From: Heliopora coerulea
Taxonomy: Eukaryota > Cnidaria > Anthozoa > Scleralcyonacea > Helioporidae
NCBI GenBank assembly: GCA_030142905.1
Contig: JASJOG010000256.1
Location: forward strand, 97,001 to 161,000
Length of the DNA: 64,000 nucleotides
Direction of reading: 5' to 3'
The translations under genes and the position numbers were made by a program. Of the stretch, positions 12,145-22,970 are shown piece after piece. How positions within the stretch are numbered: the first letter of the stretch is position 1; each line of letters opens with the position of its first letter. The notes under the pieces were generated by a model, which worked only from the letters and a program-made list of their open reading frames with translations, was not told the DNA's origin and made no database searches.

Positions 12145-13086
12145 TGGTTTTATTATTAATCATATCGAGTGAACAAAATCGGGCAAAGTTGTTAAGATAA
12201 CTTCATTTGTTTATTATGCAAGTCCTGAAGTTGTTAAAGATTTTTTTGTGAACCTGCTTACTTTATTAAAATGTACATTGTTTAGAACATGAGAGGGTCT
12301 CTTATCTTTTGGTTTATTGCAGTTATTCAAAAAGTGGCTGTGTTTACTGTGACTTACAAGTGCCTTGATGCGAACTTCTTAATAAGGGGTCTGTATAGGT
12401 CCTTGTCCTGAAAAGAAATTACTGTACCAATGGGTCTGCACGGTTAGACTGATTAGAGTGGTAAATTTCAGAACCAACGACATAATATAAGAAACCCTTC
12501 GGTCCGGAAAACGTGGTGCCAATGTACAAGGATGTCTACCTCAGCACAACTTTCTCGCGCTAAAAAATAAAATAAAATTTTAAAAAAGTGAATTTATCAT
12601 TATCCTATTAAGCGATATCCAATACCTTTTTAACAATGTAAACTTTAAAACATTGCCTTACTTTTTTGTTTGTATGTGTCTGATGTACCAGATAGGTAGC
12701 GTTAAAACTAGGTTTACTGAAAGCAAAACACTTGGAAATTTGTGTCCCTTGCATGCAGACATTATTTGAAGGACTTTAAAAACTCTTATAGAAACACATT
12801 ACTAATTCATGTTGTATTAACTAACTGAAATTGAAATTTACGGCATGATTGTTTGTGTCAGGAATACAACTTGGAAAAGGTTGAACAAAGCCCAGACTAC
12901 TGATCCGACTACGAAGTCCCAGTAAGTAAACGGTGCTATCCAGCTAAATGAAACAGCCTACCTTAAACCTTTCCAGGGGTTAGATCTCCCCCTGACGAGT
13001 AAAAGCGTTTTCTTAATGGTTATCCTAATTCATTCATAGACACATGCATTCGCCGGTTTCTTGATAAGATTTTATCACCCTCCCCC

Positions 13087-13599
13087 AAAGTTTCCCTCGC
13101 CCCCAAGAAAATCGTTAACTTTTGCCTTCCCTACACTGGTCAACATAGCCTCCAAATTCGCACTCAGATTCGGAAGGTATGCTCCAGTGTTTTTCCTCAC
13201 ATTAACCTCCGCTTTGTTTTACGTCCTTCTCTCCGATTGTCTCACTTTTTTGTCTTTAAGGACAGGATTACCAGCGCCTTGAGTTCTCGTGTTGCTTACC
13301 GTTTTAAGTGTCAACGTTCTAGTTCGTTGTATGTCAGCCAGACGAGTCGGCTTCTCCTCACACGAATCTCAGAGCACTTGGGAATTTCTGCACTTACTGG
13401 CAAAAAACGAGTCAACCCTCCTCCGACTAACATCCTGTCACATCATTGTGACACTGGACACTCTGTCTCGCTTGATGACTTCACCATCTTGTCTTCTTCC
13501 TCCAACTCTGAACTTCTCGTCAGAGAAAGTCTGCTTATCCACAAACTCAATCCATCGCTTAATGCAAACATGGGCTCTTTTACACTTTCTTTATTTTAA
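13087..13599 (+). pseudogene. PLE C-terminal fragment, GIY-YIG endonuclease (family A)
   Basis: An open frame without a proper start runs from about 13087. The linker has LPYTGQHSLQIRTQIRKV and LRLSHFFVFKDRI. The GIY-YIG module follows, with YRFKC, then YVSQTSR in place of the usual YVGQT, RISEH, LSHHCDTGH, the glutamate in RESLLI and the asparagine in LNAN. It ends SLSLF, as PLE proteins usually do. The reverse transcriptase that should precede it is absent. The endonuclease Gly to Ser change and the missing RT make it inactive. Confidence 0.75.
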
Positions 13600-13721
13600 G
13601 ACTTTTCGTTTCTTGACATTTCCACCACATCTTAGTCTGCTGTTTCCTTTTGTCTTTCCCACATATCATGTAACATAACCACTAGAATATTTATCACCCT
13701 GTAATATAAGTTGTTCATTCT

Positions 13722-13754
13722 CTGAGGATGTTGCGTGTAGCAACGAAACGTTAG
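13722..13754 (+). other. Hairpin with flanking CTGAGGA and CGAAAC, PLE 3' region
   Basis: CTGAGGA, then a stem-loop (gttgc/gcaac), then CGAAAC, about 120 bp after the PLE stop codon. PLEs are known to carry hammerhead-like motifs. This one has the two core boxes but imperfect stem positions, so a working ribozyme is not claimed. Confidence 0.35.
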
Positions 13755-13834
13755 AATTATACTACAAACCTTTAAATATGCCTATTTTGAGTGCTTTTTG
13801 CTGGGCTTTATTATTCCTTCTTCTGTTCCCAGTT

Positions 13835-13903
13835 GACTCGATAGCTGAACTGAGAACAACAGTCCGGAAACCCGAAGATGCGAGTTCGAATCTCGCTCAA
13901 GTC
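13835..13903 (+). other. tRNA-like sequence
   Basis: An acceptor-like pairing gactcga/tcaagtc (6 of 7) and a perfect T arm (gcgag-ttcgaat-ctcgc, 13880-13896) are present. The D loop is long and the anticodon arm is poor. It is best read as a pseudo-tRNA or SINE head. The second copy is at 20960-21028. Confidence 0.45.
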
Positions 13904-15288
13904 AACTTTTCTTGTCGATTTTAGCTGTGTACCGAGACTCAGATAGTGGGCTAACGTATTTATTCCACCTTTGAGCTCCCCAAACGATGGCCATGATATG
14001 ATGCACGACATGTTATGCTTGGTCCATGCTAGCTCTAAGTAAATGAGACCATAAATTTAATACCACATCTTAAATTGTTTTAAACAATAGCCATACGAAG
14101 TGGACACCTTTTTGATCACCAACTTACAAAATGTCTACGCTTTTTAAGTGTTTTTAAACAGAGCAACTGTTTCGAAGCACGCTAAAAAGCGACTGCAAAT
14201 CTACCTCCTAATTGTTCAGGACGTTACATGTATTTGCAATTCATTTTTAGGACTCATAATGGCCGAGATTAAAAAGGAACTTAGATCGATTAAGAGAGCA
14301 TGGAATAAATTTTTTTCCTTTCTCATCTATAACATAAGGTTTACTCAGGTCTTTATTCAAAAAAATCAAAAATGTGTTGCGCCAAGTGACTTAAAAATTC
14401 AAAGTATTGGGAGGAACCATACTTCGATCTCTCCCTAGAGGACGACTTCACTTTACCCATTAATGCATACATTTTCTCGTATACAACAAGAAATTACACG
14501 ATAGAAAAAATTAAGAAACAAATGAAAAAATCAAATAAGAACAAAAAACAAAAGAATAAAAGACAATTTTGTAAAAGAATAAATATTCAAGCCTTGTCTA
14601 ATTTTCATCCATGATGTCCCACTGCAAGCAGAAGAGTACACGTGAACAAGAGTGCTGGTGTGCTAACATTTCTGTATTTTAGAGCTGAATAACTACCTGA
14701 AGCCTGAGTTTGAAAAGACTTTGTTGATATCGAGTTTAGAAGAACACGAAGTACACTAAAACTCACTTTTGGCCCCCAAAACTCATGAGCACTAAAGACG
14801 TTAGAAATATCCAGTAGTTTAATGAATATTTGAACCGAGAAAAGTTGGCCTTTTTAAAATTCCTTATCGTTTTTGGGACTTCATTTATAGTTTAAATCTT
14901 TTCCTGCTTTATCTGGAGTCAGTCGTCTTTGTTGTTATTAAAGGCTGATTTACGCGGTACAACTTTTCTTATCTGATCATCCGTTCCAATGAATACAATT
15001 CAGTCACAGCAATATTTAGTATGTAGGACAACATTCTTGCATACGCAAACAGTAAGCAAGAATTGTGTACTTAAGGGATTTAATCGCAGACACCTAACTG
15101 ATGAATCGTAAGCGACAATAGCATCGTGCGGATGGGTCCTCAAGACACCTGTTTCACCTGTTGTAAAACGCTTCCGTCAGTTCTAAATTTTAGAATGACG
15201 CTTTGAGGCGTACCCAGATTGTAGTTTGAGCAATCTAGCCCTTAGAACGTTTTCCCCCGGGAAATGGGGGGAGTTTGTCAAAGTGTTT

Positions 15289-15566
15289 GGTTAGGATTAG
15301 GGTTAGGGTTAGGATTAGGGTTAAGATTAAGGTTAAGATTACGGTTAGGTTTAGGATTAGGTTGAGGTCAGGTTGCCCAGTATTAGAACCTGTGGAACGG
15401 CTGCTCAGGATGTGTCTGGTCAATAGAGTCACGCCCTCTAAAAGATGGAATAGCGTCAATTTTGACGAATATCATGTTTCTAGGGGAAATTTGAAAAAGG
15501 ATTGGGGTTAAGATTAGGGTTTTGATTAGGATCAGGGTTTGATGTAGGGTTAGGATTAGGGTTAAA
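15289..15566 (+). repeat. Degenerate interstitial TTAGGG-type repeats
   Basis: Two blocks, 15289-15373 and 15501-15566, consist of ttaggg, ttagga, ttaaga and similar hexamer variants, separated by about 125 bp of unique sequence. TTAGGG is the metazoan telomere repeat. The blocks are too degenerate to be recent telomeric DNA. Confidence 0.8.
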
Positions 15567-15845
15567 TCATCACCCGCAGACAGTAAACCTACGTCTCACT
15601 CCGTGTCAAAATATTGTTCAAAAATTAACGTACCTCATCATCAACTCCTGCAAATTCCACGACAATATATCCTCGGTAAGAACCTAATGCATGTGGGAAC
15701 CTTCTTTTTTCTTAAATAGATGACATTCGTCTTTCTGTCATGTTTTTTTAATTGATGCTATTCATCTTTCACACGGACTGGGGAACAAAACTACTATGCC
15801 AAAAATTACCAGCCGTTTCTTAAAATAGCTCGTGAACCTGTCAGC

Positions 15846-16892
15846 ATGGCGAGTAAGACGTCTAGCAAAGAGCTTCTGAATTCAAGTGTTAAAGCTAGTG
15901 ATATAAGGCAAAATCTTAAAGTGACTACGAAAGGAAAGCTTAAATGGAAAGGCAGCTTTAGTGATCTGCAAGACTTACTGATCCGAGAGCTTGGAATACA
16001 AACGGAGACGAAGTGGTCAACACCGGGAGGCTATTGTAAGAAATTTGAAAATAATGACCTAACCATTAGATGGTATACAGACAGCTTTTCCCTTATAATC
16101 AAAGGACATGATAGCAGCCTATTAATGGAAAAGCTTGGTCTATTGGCCACTAAGGAATCTGAAACAGCTGAAGAGAATAAGGAAGAATCTATCAGAACTG
16201 GCGAAGAACTTGAATATGGTGCCGAAGACGATACGCTCGAGCAAGATACCGGTATTGAAAAATTTCCTTCGCAAATGTCAATAAATGAAAAGTCTAATGA
16301 CTTAGTCAATATAGACACTATCCTGGAACTTATAGAACTAAAAGTTAATGATATAAAGAAGGAGTTTACGTCAAAGGTAAGTGACTTAGAAAATGAAATC
16401 TTTGATCTAAAGACACACAGCACGGGAAGTCTATCACAAGGGAAGTTTATTGACAACCTTAAACGCAAAAAACAGGAATTAAAGGAGGAGAACTGTGCGC
16501 TACGCGAAAAAGTTATGAATCTGTCCCTCATTGTGTCGGACCTGAATAACAAAATTAAAGATAATGAAAAAGAGCGATTGAGCCTTATAACAGCAATGAA
16601 GTTACTTTATACGGAAACAGATTTGGAAATCCCTCGACTAAATCTTGAAACCCAATGGCAAACCAAGTCAACAGACCGAACACAAAATGCATCGAATCCA
16701 AGTCGATTGGAAACACGTAGTCGGTCTAATGAGAGCGCTGATGCTATACCAACAAGTAATCGTTACTCAGCACTAAACATCACTGACGAAGATGAGCCAG
16801 TGGAAATACTTGAGACTGAGCCGAAGGATTTACCATCACTGCCGGCACAGAAACAACTGCCTAAAAAAGTGGAGAGAGTAATACACATTTAA
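15846..16892 (+). CDS. Gag/ORF1-like coiled-coil protein, 348 aa
   Basis: An intact ORF from ATG 15846. The N-terminal 95 residues form a compact domain with LKWKGSFSDLQDLL, KWSTPGGYCKKFE, LTIRWYTDSFSLIIKG; I remember similar domains in cnidarian retroelement-type proteins but cannot name the family. An acidic stretch follows (95-140), then long coiled-coil heptads (about 155-260: LENEIFDL, KRKKQELKEENCALREKV) and a polar tail. It ends about 200 bp before a PLE reverse transcriptase on the same strand, so it may be an ORF1 of that element. Apart from the adjacent RT piece there is no enzymatic domain. Copy 2 differs by one Met/Lys change at residue 224. Confidence 0.55.
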   Translation: MASKTSSKELLNSSVKASDIRQNLKVTTKGKLKWKGSFSDLQDLLIRELGIQTETKWSTPGGYCKKFENNDLTIRWYTDSFSLIIKGHDSSLLMEKLGLLATKESETAEENKEESIRTGEELEYGAEDDTLEQDTGIEKFPSQMSINEKSNDLVNIDTILELIELKVNDIKKEFTSKVSDLENEIFDLKTHSTGSLSQGKFIDNLKRKKQELKEENCALREKVMNLSLIVSDLNNKIKDNEKERLSLITAMKLLYTETDLEIPRLNLETQWQTKSTDRTQNASNPSRLETRSRSNESADAIPTSNRYSALNITDEDEPVEILETEPKDLPSLPAQKQLPKKVERVIHI

Positions 16893-17099
16893 AGAAAACG
16901 ATATATTTTTTAAAAGCATACATGTTTCGACAACTTCAAGATGCCATCTTCAGTGCAGAATAAATGATGTGAGGTAATATGATACAATAATATATGAGTT
17001 AGGATATGAATAAATTATTTACAATAGATGAGGAAGTGATCTGCTTACAAATAGAGAATTATTTGCATAAAGTGATGATAGGTGTATTTATAAACTGAA

Positions 17100-18433
17100 A
17101 ATAAGATCATCGTTCTTAAACCCGACAAAGGCAATGGTGTGGTCATTATGGATCGCCAGGTATACATCAACTCTTGCTATTCTATCATAAACAATACCTC
17201 CAAGTTTAAACTACTCTCTCAAGATCCCACAATTTCCCGTGAAGCAAGACTACAACGACTCTTACGTAAGTTAAAGAAAAAAGGCTCCATAAACGAACAA
17301 ACCTATCAAGACATGTTCCCCAGAGGCTCACAACCTGCTCGACTATATGGTTTACCTTAACTCCATAAACTGCGTTATCCTAATGACACACCTCCGCTTA
17401 GACCTATTGGAACTGGATTAACGACTACAACAACAATAAACCCTTATTTTATCGCAGATATGTTGACGACATTTTTTGTGTTTTTAATGACGAAACTGAG
17501 GCTTCACTATTTTTCGATTACATCAACAAACAGCACAACAACATAAACTTTACATACGAAACGGAAAGAGACAACAAACTGCCATTTCTTGATGTCTTAC
17601 TTACTAAATCACATGACAACTGTGTCACTTCTACCTACCACAAACAAACGTATACAGGACTATTGACAAACTATTTTAGCTTCACACCAGTAACCTACAA
17701 AACTGGACTGATACGAACATTGATAGACAGAGCACGGAAATTGAATAACACAGAAAATCATTTAATTTTTACTGAGAAAGTTTAAAACTGATATCAGATA
17801 CCTATTTGTGTATCCAAAGTTTTATTTCCTGTTTAAACATAAATTTTCTGAGCCCTTATATTTAAGGAGCGGTCTCGAAATTAAAGATTTAGAATGGCTT
17901 AATATTATAGTTCCATTAAAAGCTGAATGCTAAAAGAAGTTGAAAAATATTAAATTTTTTTTAAGAGCATTAACATAATGTGAGATGAATGTTATCAATA
18001 TTAGCATACAATAAAACAGCGATTTTGTCGTGGTAACAAATTTAAACACAGTTTTTAAATACGTAGATACCATGGTGAATGGTAATTTAAATGCGAATAT
18101 GGATCTCGCTATGTGGGTAGAACTAATCAGAGACTGGGTGATAGGATCAAACAACATGTTCCTAGCATGATTAGAAATGGAACTCAGCCATCACGTCAAC
18201 AACCAGGACGACTATGCCGCTCCGGTCAATTGATCAGTTGCGACTCAGCTGTTGGCAAACATCTTTTGTCCAACAAATCTTGCGCCGAAAACTACTCAGA
18301 TGATAATTTTAGAATTCTTTACAAATGCCGTTCCGCCTTTCAATTGAAGGTGATGGAAGCCATTTACATAAAACTTAATGATCCTGATCTGTGCCGGCAA
18401 AAGAAATTTGTTTTCAAACTATCGCTATTTTGA
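17100..18433 (+). pseudogene. PLE reverse transcriptase plus GIY-YIG, internally deleted (family B)
   Basis: The RT N-terminus begins near 17100 (IIVLKPDKGNGVVIMDR) and runs through ARLYGLP, where an in-frame stop follows at 17358-17360. After PLRPIGTG the central part of the RT is missing, and the catalytic segment resumes in another frame with FYRRYVDDIFCVF, then KLPFLDVLL and TYHKQTYTG, stopping near 17783. A gap of about 250 bp is not PLE-like. The endonuclease is open at 18060-18433, with YVGRTNQRL, KHLL, NFRILYKC, MEAIYIKL and the terminal KLSLF. Both copies of the block share these lesions, so they predate the duplication. Confidence 0.8.
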
Positions 18434-18768
18434 CCCTCCCACATTCCGTTGGGTTGATGTCACGGGTTTTCTTTAGACTATATAAGCGGGTGATATGTTT
18501 CTTTCTTTCTCTTTAGTTAGCAGACGTATAGCACTTGATAAGTGGTCTGCCGAAATGCATCGTGCTTTTTTCTGATTCTTTAGGCGTATTCTTTACGTAG
18601 AATATTACCTCTTTAAGTTTCAAACAGTTCTGTTAAGAACTAAACTATCCAACAGTCTTTGGTAACTGTGTATACTTCTTTAAGCATATATTACTCTTCA
18701 TCTTCTCCCACTTTATCTCAATTACCATTCACCATGGTATCTACGTATTTAAAAACTGTGTTTAAATT
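18039..18768. repeat. Perfect 49-bp inverted repeat around PLE 3' part
   Basis: 18039-18087 and 18720-18768 are exact reverse complements (49 bp). They enclose the GIY-YIG part and 3' tail of PLE family B. The left arm lies just upstream of the first conserved endonuclease residues. PLE insertions often have complex inverted flanks, so this may be a trace of an insertion event. Confidence 0.85.
18520..18550 (+). other. Nested hairpin followed by CGAAA
   Basis: An outer stem gcagac/gtctgc encloses an inner stem cactt/aagtg and is followed directly by cgaaa. It lies about 90 bp after the PLE stop codon. The position and the trailing CGAAA match the hairpin after PLE family A. Confidence 0.5.
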
Positions 18769-19176
18769 AGCATACAAGCACGTTAACAAGTAAAACAACT
18801 CCATGTTGCCATGGTAACAATGATCATAGTTCAGAATTATAATTTAATTCAATTTAACTCGTAAAAGAGCACAGTGATCTGAAAAATTTTTTTTTTTTTT
18901 AAATCATAATTTTCTTAACACATAGGCAATCAGCAGGATGACTTTATGCCATTATCGTTAATCAACAGGATGACTTTATGGTTAATTGATTTTTTTCTTT
19001 TAAAAATATACCTACTTTATTCACAATTCGTCAAAAAAATTTAATGAAAGTAAAGAAGATCACTGTGTTCTTTCACTATTTAAATTAGGCTGAACAGCAC
19101 TTAGATACAATTTCGAAACGTCAGTGTCGCCATAGTAATTGCTTGAACACTTCTCTTAGTAATAGTAATCGATGCC

Positions 19177-19269
19177 TTTATATGATCCTTTGACTCTTTT
19201 GAAAAAAATAAAACCATTGGTAATTAAAAAATTCAAAAAATATCCAAGTACAAAACAACAAATAACTCT
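19177..19269. other. 93-bp spacer between 7-kb copies
   Basis: Unique AT-rich sequence present only between the two copies; no feature is recognised. Confidence 0.7.
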
Positions 19270-20211
19270 TGGTTTTATTATTAATCATATCGAGTGAACA
19301 AAATCGGGCAAAGTTGTTAAGATAACTTCATTTGTTTATTATGCAAGTCCTGAAGTTGTTAAAGATTTTTTTGTGAACCTGCTTACTTTATTAAAATGTA
19401 CATTGTTTAGAACATGAGAGGGTCTCTTATCTTTTGGTTTATTGCAGTTATTCAAAAAGTGGCTGTGTTTACTGTGACTTACAAGTGCCTTGATGCGAAC
19501 TTCTTAATAAGGGGTCTGTATAGGTCCTTGTCCTGAAAAGAAATTACTGTACCAATGGGTCTGCACGGTTAGACTGATTAGAGTGGTAAATTTCAGAACC
19601 AACGACATAATATAAGAAACCCTTCGGTCCGGAAAACGTGGTGCCAATGTACAAGGATGTCTACCTCAGCACAACTTTCTCGCGCTAAAAAATAAAATAA
19701 AATTTTAAAAAAGTGAATTTATCATTATCCTATTAAGCGATATCCAATACCTTTTTAACAATGTAAACTTTAAAACATTGCCTTACTTTTTTGTTTGTAT
19801 GTGTCTGATGTACCAGATAGGTAGCGTTAAAACTAGGTTTACTGAAAGCAAAACACTTGGAAATTTGTGTCCCTTGCATGCAGACATTATTTGAAGGACT
19901 TTAAAAACTCTTATAGAAACACATTACTAATTCATGTTGTATTAACTAACTGAAATTGAAATTTACGGCATGATTGTTTGTGTCAGGAATACAACTTGGA
20001 AAAGGTTGAACAAAGCCCAGACTACTGATCCGACTACGAAGTCCCAGTAAGTAAACGGTGCTATCCAGCTAAATGAAACAGCCTACCTTAAACCTTTCCA
20101 GGGGTTAGATCTCCCCCTGACGAGTAAAAGCGTTTTCTTAATGGTTATCCTAATTCATTCATAGACACATGCATTCGCCGGTTTCTTGATAAGATTTTAT
20201 CACCCTCCCCC

Positions 20212-20724
20212 AAAGTTTCCCTCGCCCCCAAGAAAATCGTTAACTTTTGCCTTCCCTACACTGGTCAACATAGCCTCCAAATTCGCACTCAGATTCGGAA
20301 GGTATGCTCCAGTGTTTTTCCTCACATTAACCTCCGCTTTGTTTTACGTCCTTCTCTCCGATTGTCTCACTTTTTTGTCTTTAAGGACAGGATTACCAGC
20401 GCCTTGAGTTCTCGTGTTGCTTACCGTTTTAAGTGTCAACGTTCTAGTTCGTTGTATGTCAGCCAGACGAGTCGGCTTCTCCTCACACGAATCTCAGAGC
20501 ACTTGGGAATTTCTGCACTTACTGGCAAAAAACGAGTCAACCCTCCTCCGACTAACATCCTGTCACATCATTGTGACACTGGACACTCTGTCTCGCTTGA
20601 TGACTTCACCATCTTGTCTTCTTCCTCCAACTCTGAACTTCTCGTCAGAGAAAGTCTGCTTATCCACAAACTCAATCCATCGCTTAATGCAAACATGGGC
20701 TCTTTTACACTTTCTTTATTTTAA
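20212..20724 (+). pseudogene. PLE GIY-YIG fragment (family A), copy 2
   Basis: No differences seen from the fragment at 13087-13599: linker plus GIY-YIG module with YVSQTSR and terminal SLSLF, no RT. The hairpin with CTGAGGA and CGAAAC follows at 20847-20879. Confidence 0.75.
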
Positions 20725-20959
20725 GACTTTTCGTTTCTTGACATTTCCACCACATCTTAGTCTGCTGTTTCCTTTTGTCTTTCCCACATATCATGTAACA
20801 TAACCACTAGAATATTTATCACCCTGTAATATAAGTTGTTCATTCTCTGAGGATGTTGCGTGTAGCAACGAAACGTTAGAATTATACTACAAACCTTTAA
20901 ATATGCCTATTTTGAGTGCTTTTTGCTGGGCTTTATTATTCCTTCTTCTGTTCCCAGTT

Positions 20960-21028
20960 GACTCGATAGCTGAACTGAGAACAACAGTCCGGAAACCCGA
21001 AGATGCGAGTTCGAATCTCGCTCAAGTC
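20960..21028 (+). other. tRNA-like sequence, copy 2
   Basis: Repeat of 13835-13903, with a perfect T arm and a poor anticodon arm. Confidence 0.45.
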
Positions 21029-22413
21029 AACTTTTCTTGTCGATTTTAGCTGTGTACCGAGACTCAGATAGTGGGCTAACGTATTTATTCCACCTTTGAG
21101 CTCCCCAAACGATGGCCATGATATGATGCACGACATGTTATGCTTGGTCCATGCTAGCTCTAAGTAAATGAGACCATAAATTTAATACCACATCTTAAAT
21201 TGTTTTAAACAATAGCCATACGAAGTGGACACCTTTTTGATCACCAACTTACAAAATGTCTACGCTTTTTAAGTGTTTTTAAACAGAGCAACTGTTTCGA
21301 AGCACGCTAAAAAGCGACTGCAAATCTACCTCCTAATTGTTCAGGACGTTACATGTATTTGCAATTCATTTTTAGGACTCATAATGGCCGAGATTAAAAA
21401 GGAACTTAGATCGATTAAGAGAGCATGGAATAAATTTTTTTCCTTTCTCATCTATAACATAAGGTTTACTCAGGTCTTTATTCAAAAAAATCAAAAATGT
21501 GTTGCGCCAAGTGACTTAAAAATTCAAAGTATTGGGAGGAACCATACTTCGATCTCTCCCTAGAGGACGACTTCACTTTACCCATTAATGCATACATTTT
21601 CTCGTATACAACAAGAAATTACACGATAGAAAAAATTAAGAAACAAATGAAAAAATCAAATAAGAACAAAAAACAAAAGAATAAAAGACAATTTTGTAAA
21701 AGAATAAATATTCAAGCCTTGTCTAATTTTCATCCATGATGTCCCACTGCAAGCAGAAGAGTACACGTGAACAAGAGTGCTGGTGTGCTAACATTTCTGT
21801 ATTTTAGAGCTGAATAACTACCTGAAGCCTGAGTTTGAAAAGACTTTGTTGATATCGAGTTTAGAAGAACACGAAGTACACTAAAACTCACTTTTGGCCC
21901 CCAAAACTCATGAGCACTAAAGACGTTAGAAATATCCAGTAGTTTAATGAATATTTGAACCGAGAAAAGTTGGCCTTTTTAAAATTCCTTATCGTTTTTG
22001 GGACTTCATTTATAGTTTAAATCTTTTCCTGCTTTATCTGGAGTCAGTCGTCTTTGTTGTTATTAAAGGCTGATTTACGCGGTACAACTTTTCTTATCTG
22101 ATCATCCGTTCCAATGAATACAATTCAGTCACAGCAATATTTAGTATGTAGGACAACATTCTTGCATACGCAAACAGTAAGCAAGAATTGTGTACTTAAG
22201 GGATTTAATCGCAGACACCTAACTGATGAATCGTAAGCGACAATAGCATCGTGCGGATGGGTCCTCAAGACACCTGTTTCACCTGTTGTAAAACGCTTCC
22301 GTCAGTTCTAAATTTTAGAATGACGCTTTGAGGCGTACCCAGATTGTAGTTTGAGCAATCTAGCCCTTAGAACGTTTTCCCCCGGGAAATGGGGGGAGTT
22401 TGTCAAAGTGTTT

Positions 22414-22691
22414 GGTTAGGATTAGGGTTAGGGTTAGGATTAGGGTTAAGATTAAGGTTAAGATTACGGTTAGGTTTAGGATTAGGTTGAGGTCAGGTTG
22501 CCCAGTATTAGAACCTGTGGAACGGCTGCTCAGGATGTGTCTGGTCAATAGAGTCACGCCCTCTAAAAGATGGAATAGCGTCAATTTTGACGAATATCAT
22601 GTTTCTAGGGGAAATTTGAAAAAGGATTGGGGTTAAGATTAGGGTTTTGATTAGGATCAGGGTTTGATGTAGGGTTAGGATTAGGGTTAAA
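22414..22691 (+). repeat. Degenerate TTAGGG-type repeats, copy 2
   Basis: Same two blocks as 15289-15566. Confidence 0.8.
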
Positions 22692-22970
22692 TCATCACCC
22701 GCAGACAGTAAACCTACGTCTCACTCCGTGTCAAAATATTGTTCAAAAATTAACGTACCTCATCATCAACTCCTGCAAATTCCACGACAATATATCCTCG
22801 GTAAGAACCTAATGCATGTGGGAACCTTCTTTTTTCTTAAATAGATGACATTCGTCTTTCTGTCATGTTTTTTTAATTGATGCTATTCATCTTTCACACG
22901 GACTGGGGAACAAAACTACTATGCCAAAAATTACCAGCCGTTTCTTAAAATAGCTCGTGAACCTGTCAGC

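Larger units (their letters stand above)
12145..19176 (+). repeat. 7,032-bp direct duplication, copy 1
   Basis: The block is repeated at 19270-26301 with a constant offset of 7,125 bp. Only isolated substitutions are seen: 16516 t versus 23641 a, and 18404 a versus 25529 g. The block includes PLE fragments, a 348-codon ORF and telomere-like repeats. The copies are separated by 93 bp of unrelated sequence. Such near identity means a very recent duplication or an assembly artefact. Confidence 0.95.

Noticed and set aside
13722..13754. Active hammerhead ribozyme
   Set aside because: The CTGAGGA and GAAA boxes are present, but the first stem II pair and a proper stem III with a cleavage site are not convincing.
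13835..13903. True tRNA gene
   Set aside because: The T arm is perfect, but the D loop is too long and the anticodon stem is broken.
15235..15459. ORF on the minus strand rich in LTLILTLILT
   Set aside because: It is only the translation of the degenerate telomere-type repeat. The same holds for the overlapping plus-strand VRIRVRVRI frame and for both in copy 2.
16031..16552. 173-residue Ser/Phe-rich minus-strand ORF
   Set aside because: Shadow of the coiled-coil gene on the plus strand. The same applies to 23156-23677.
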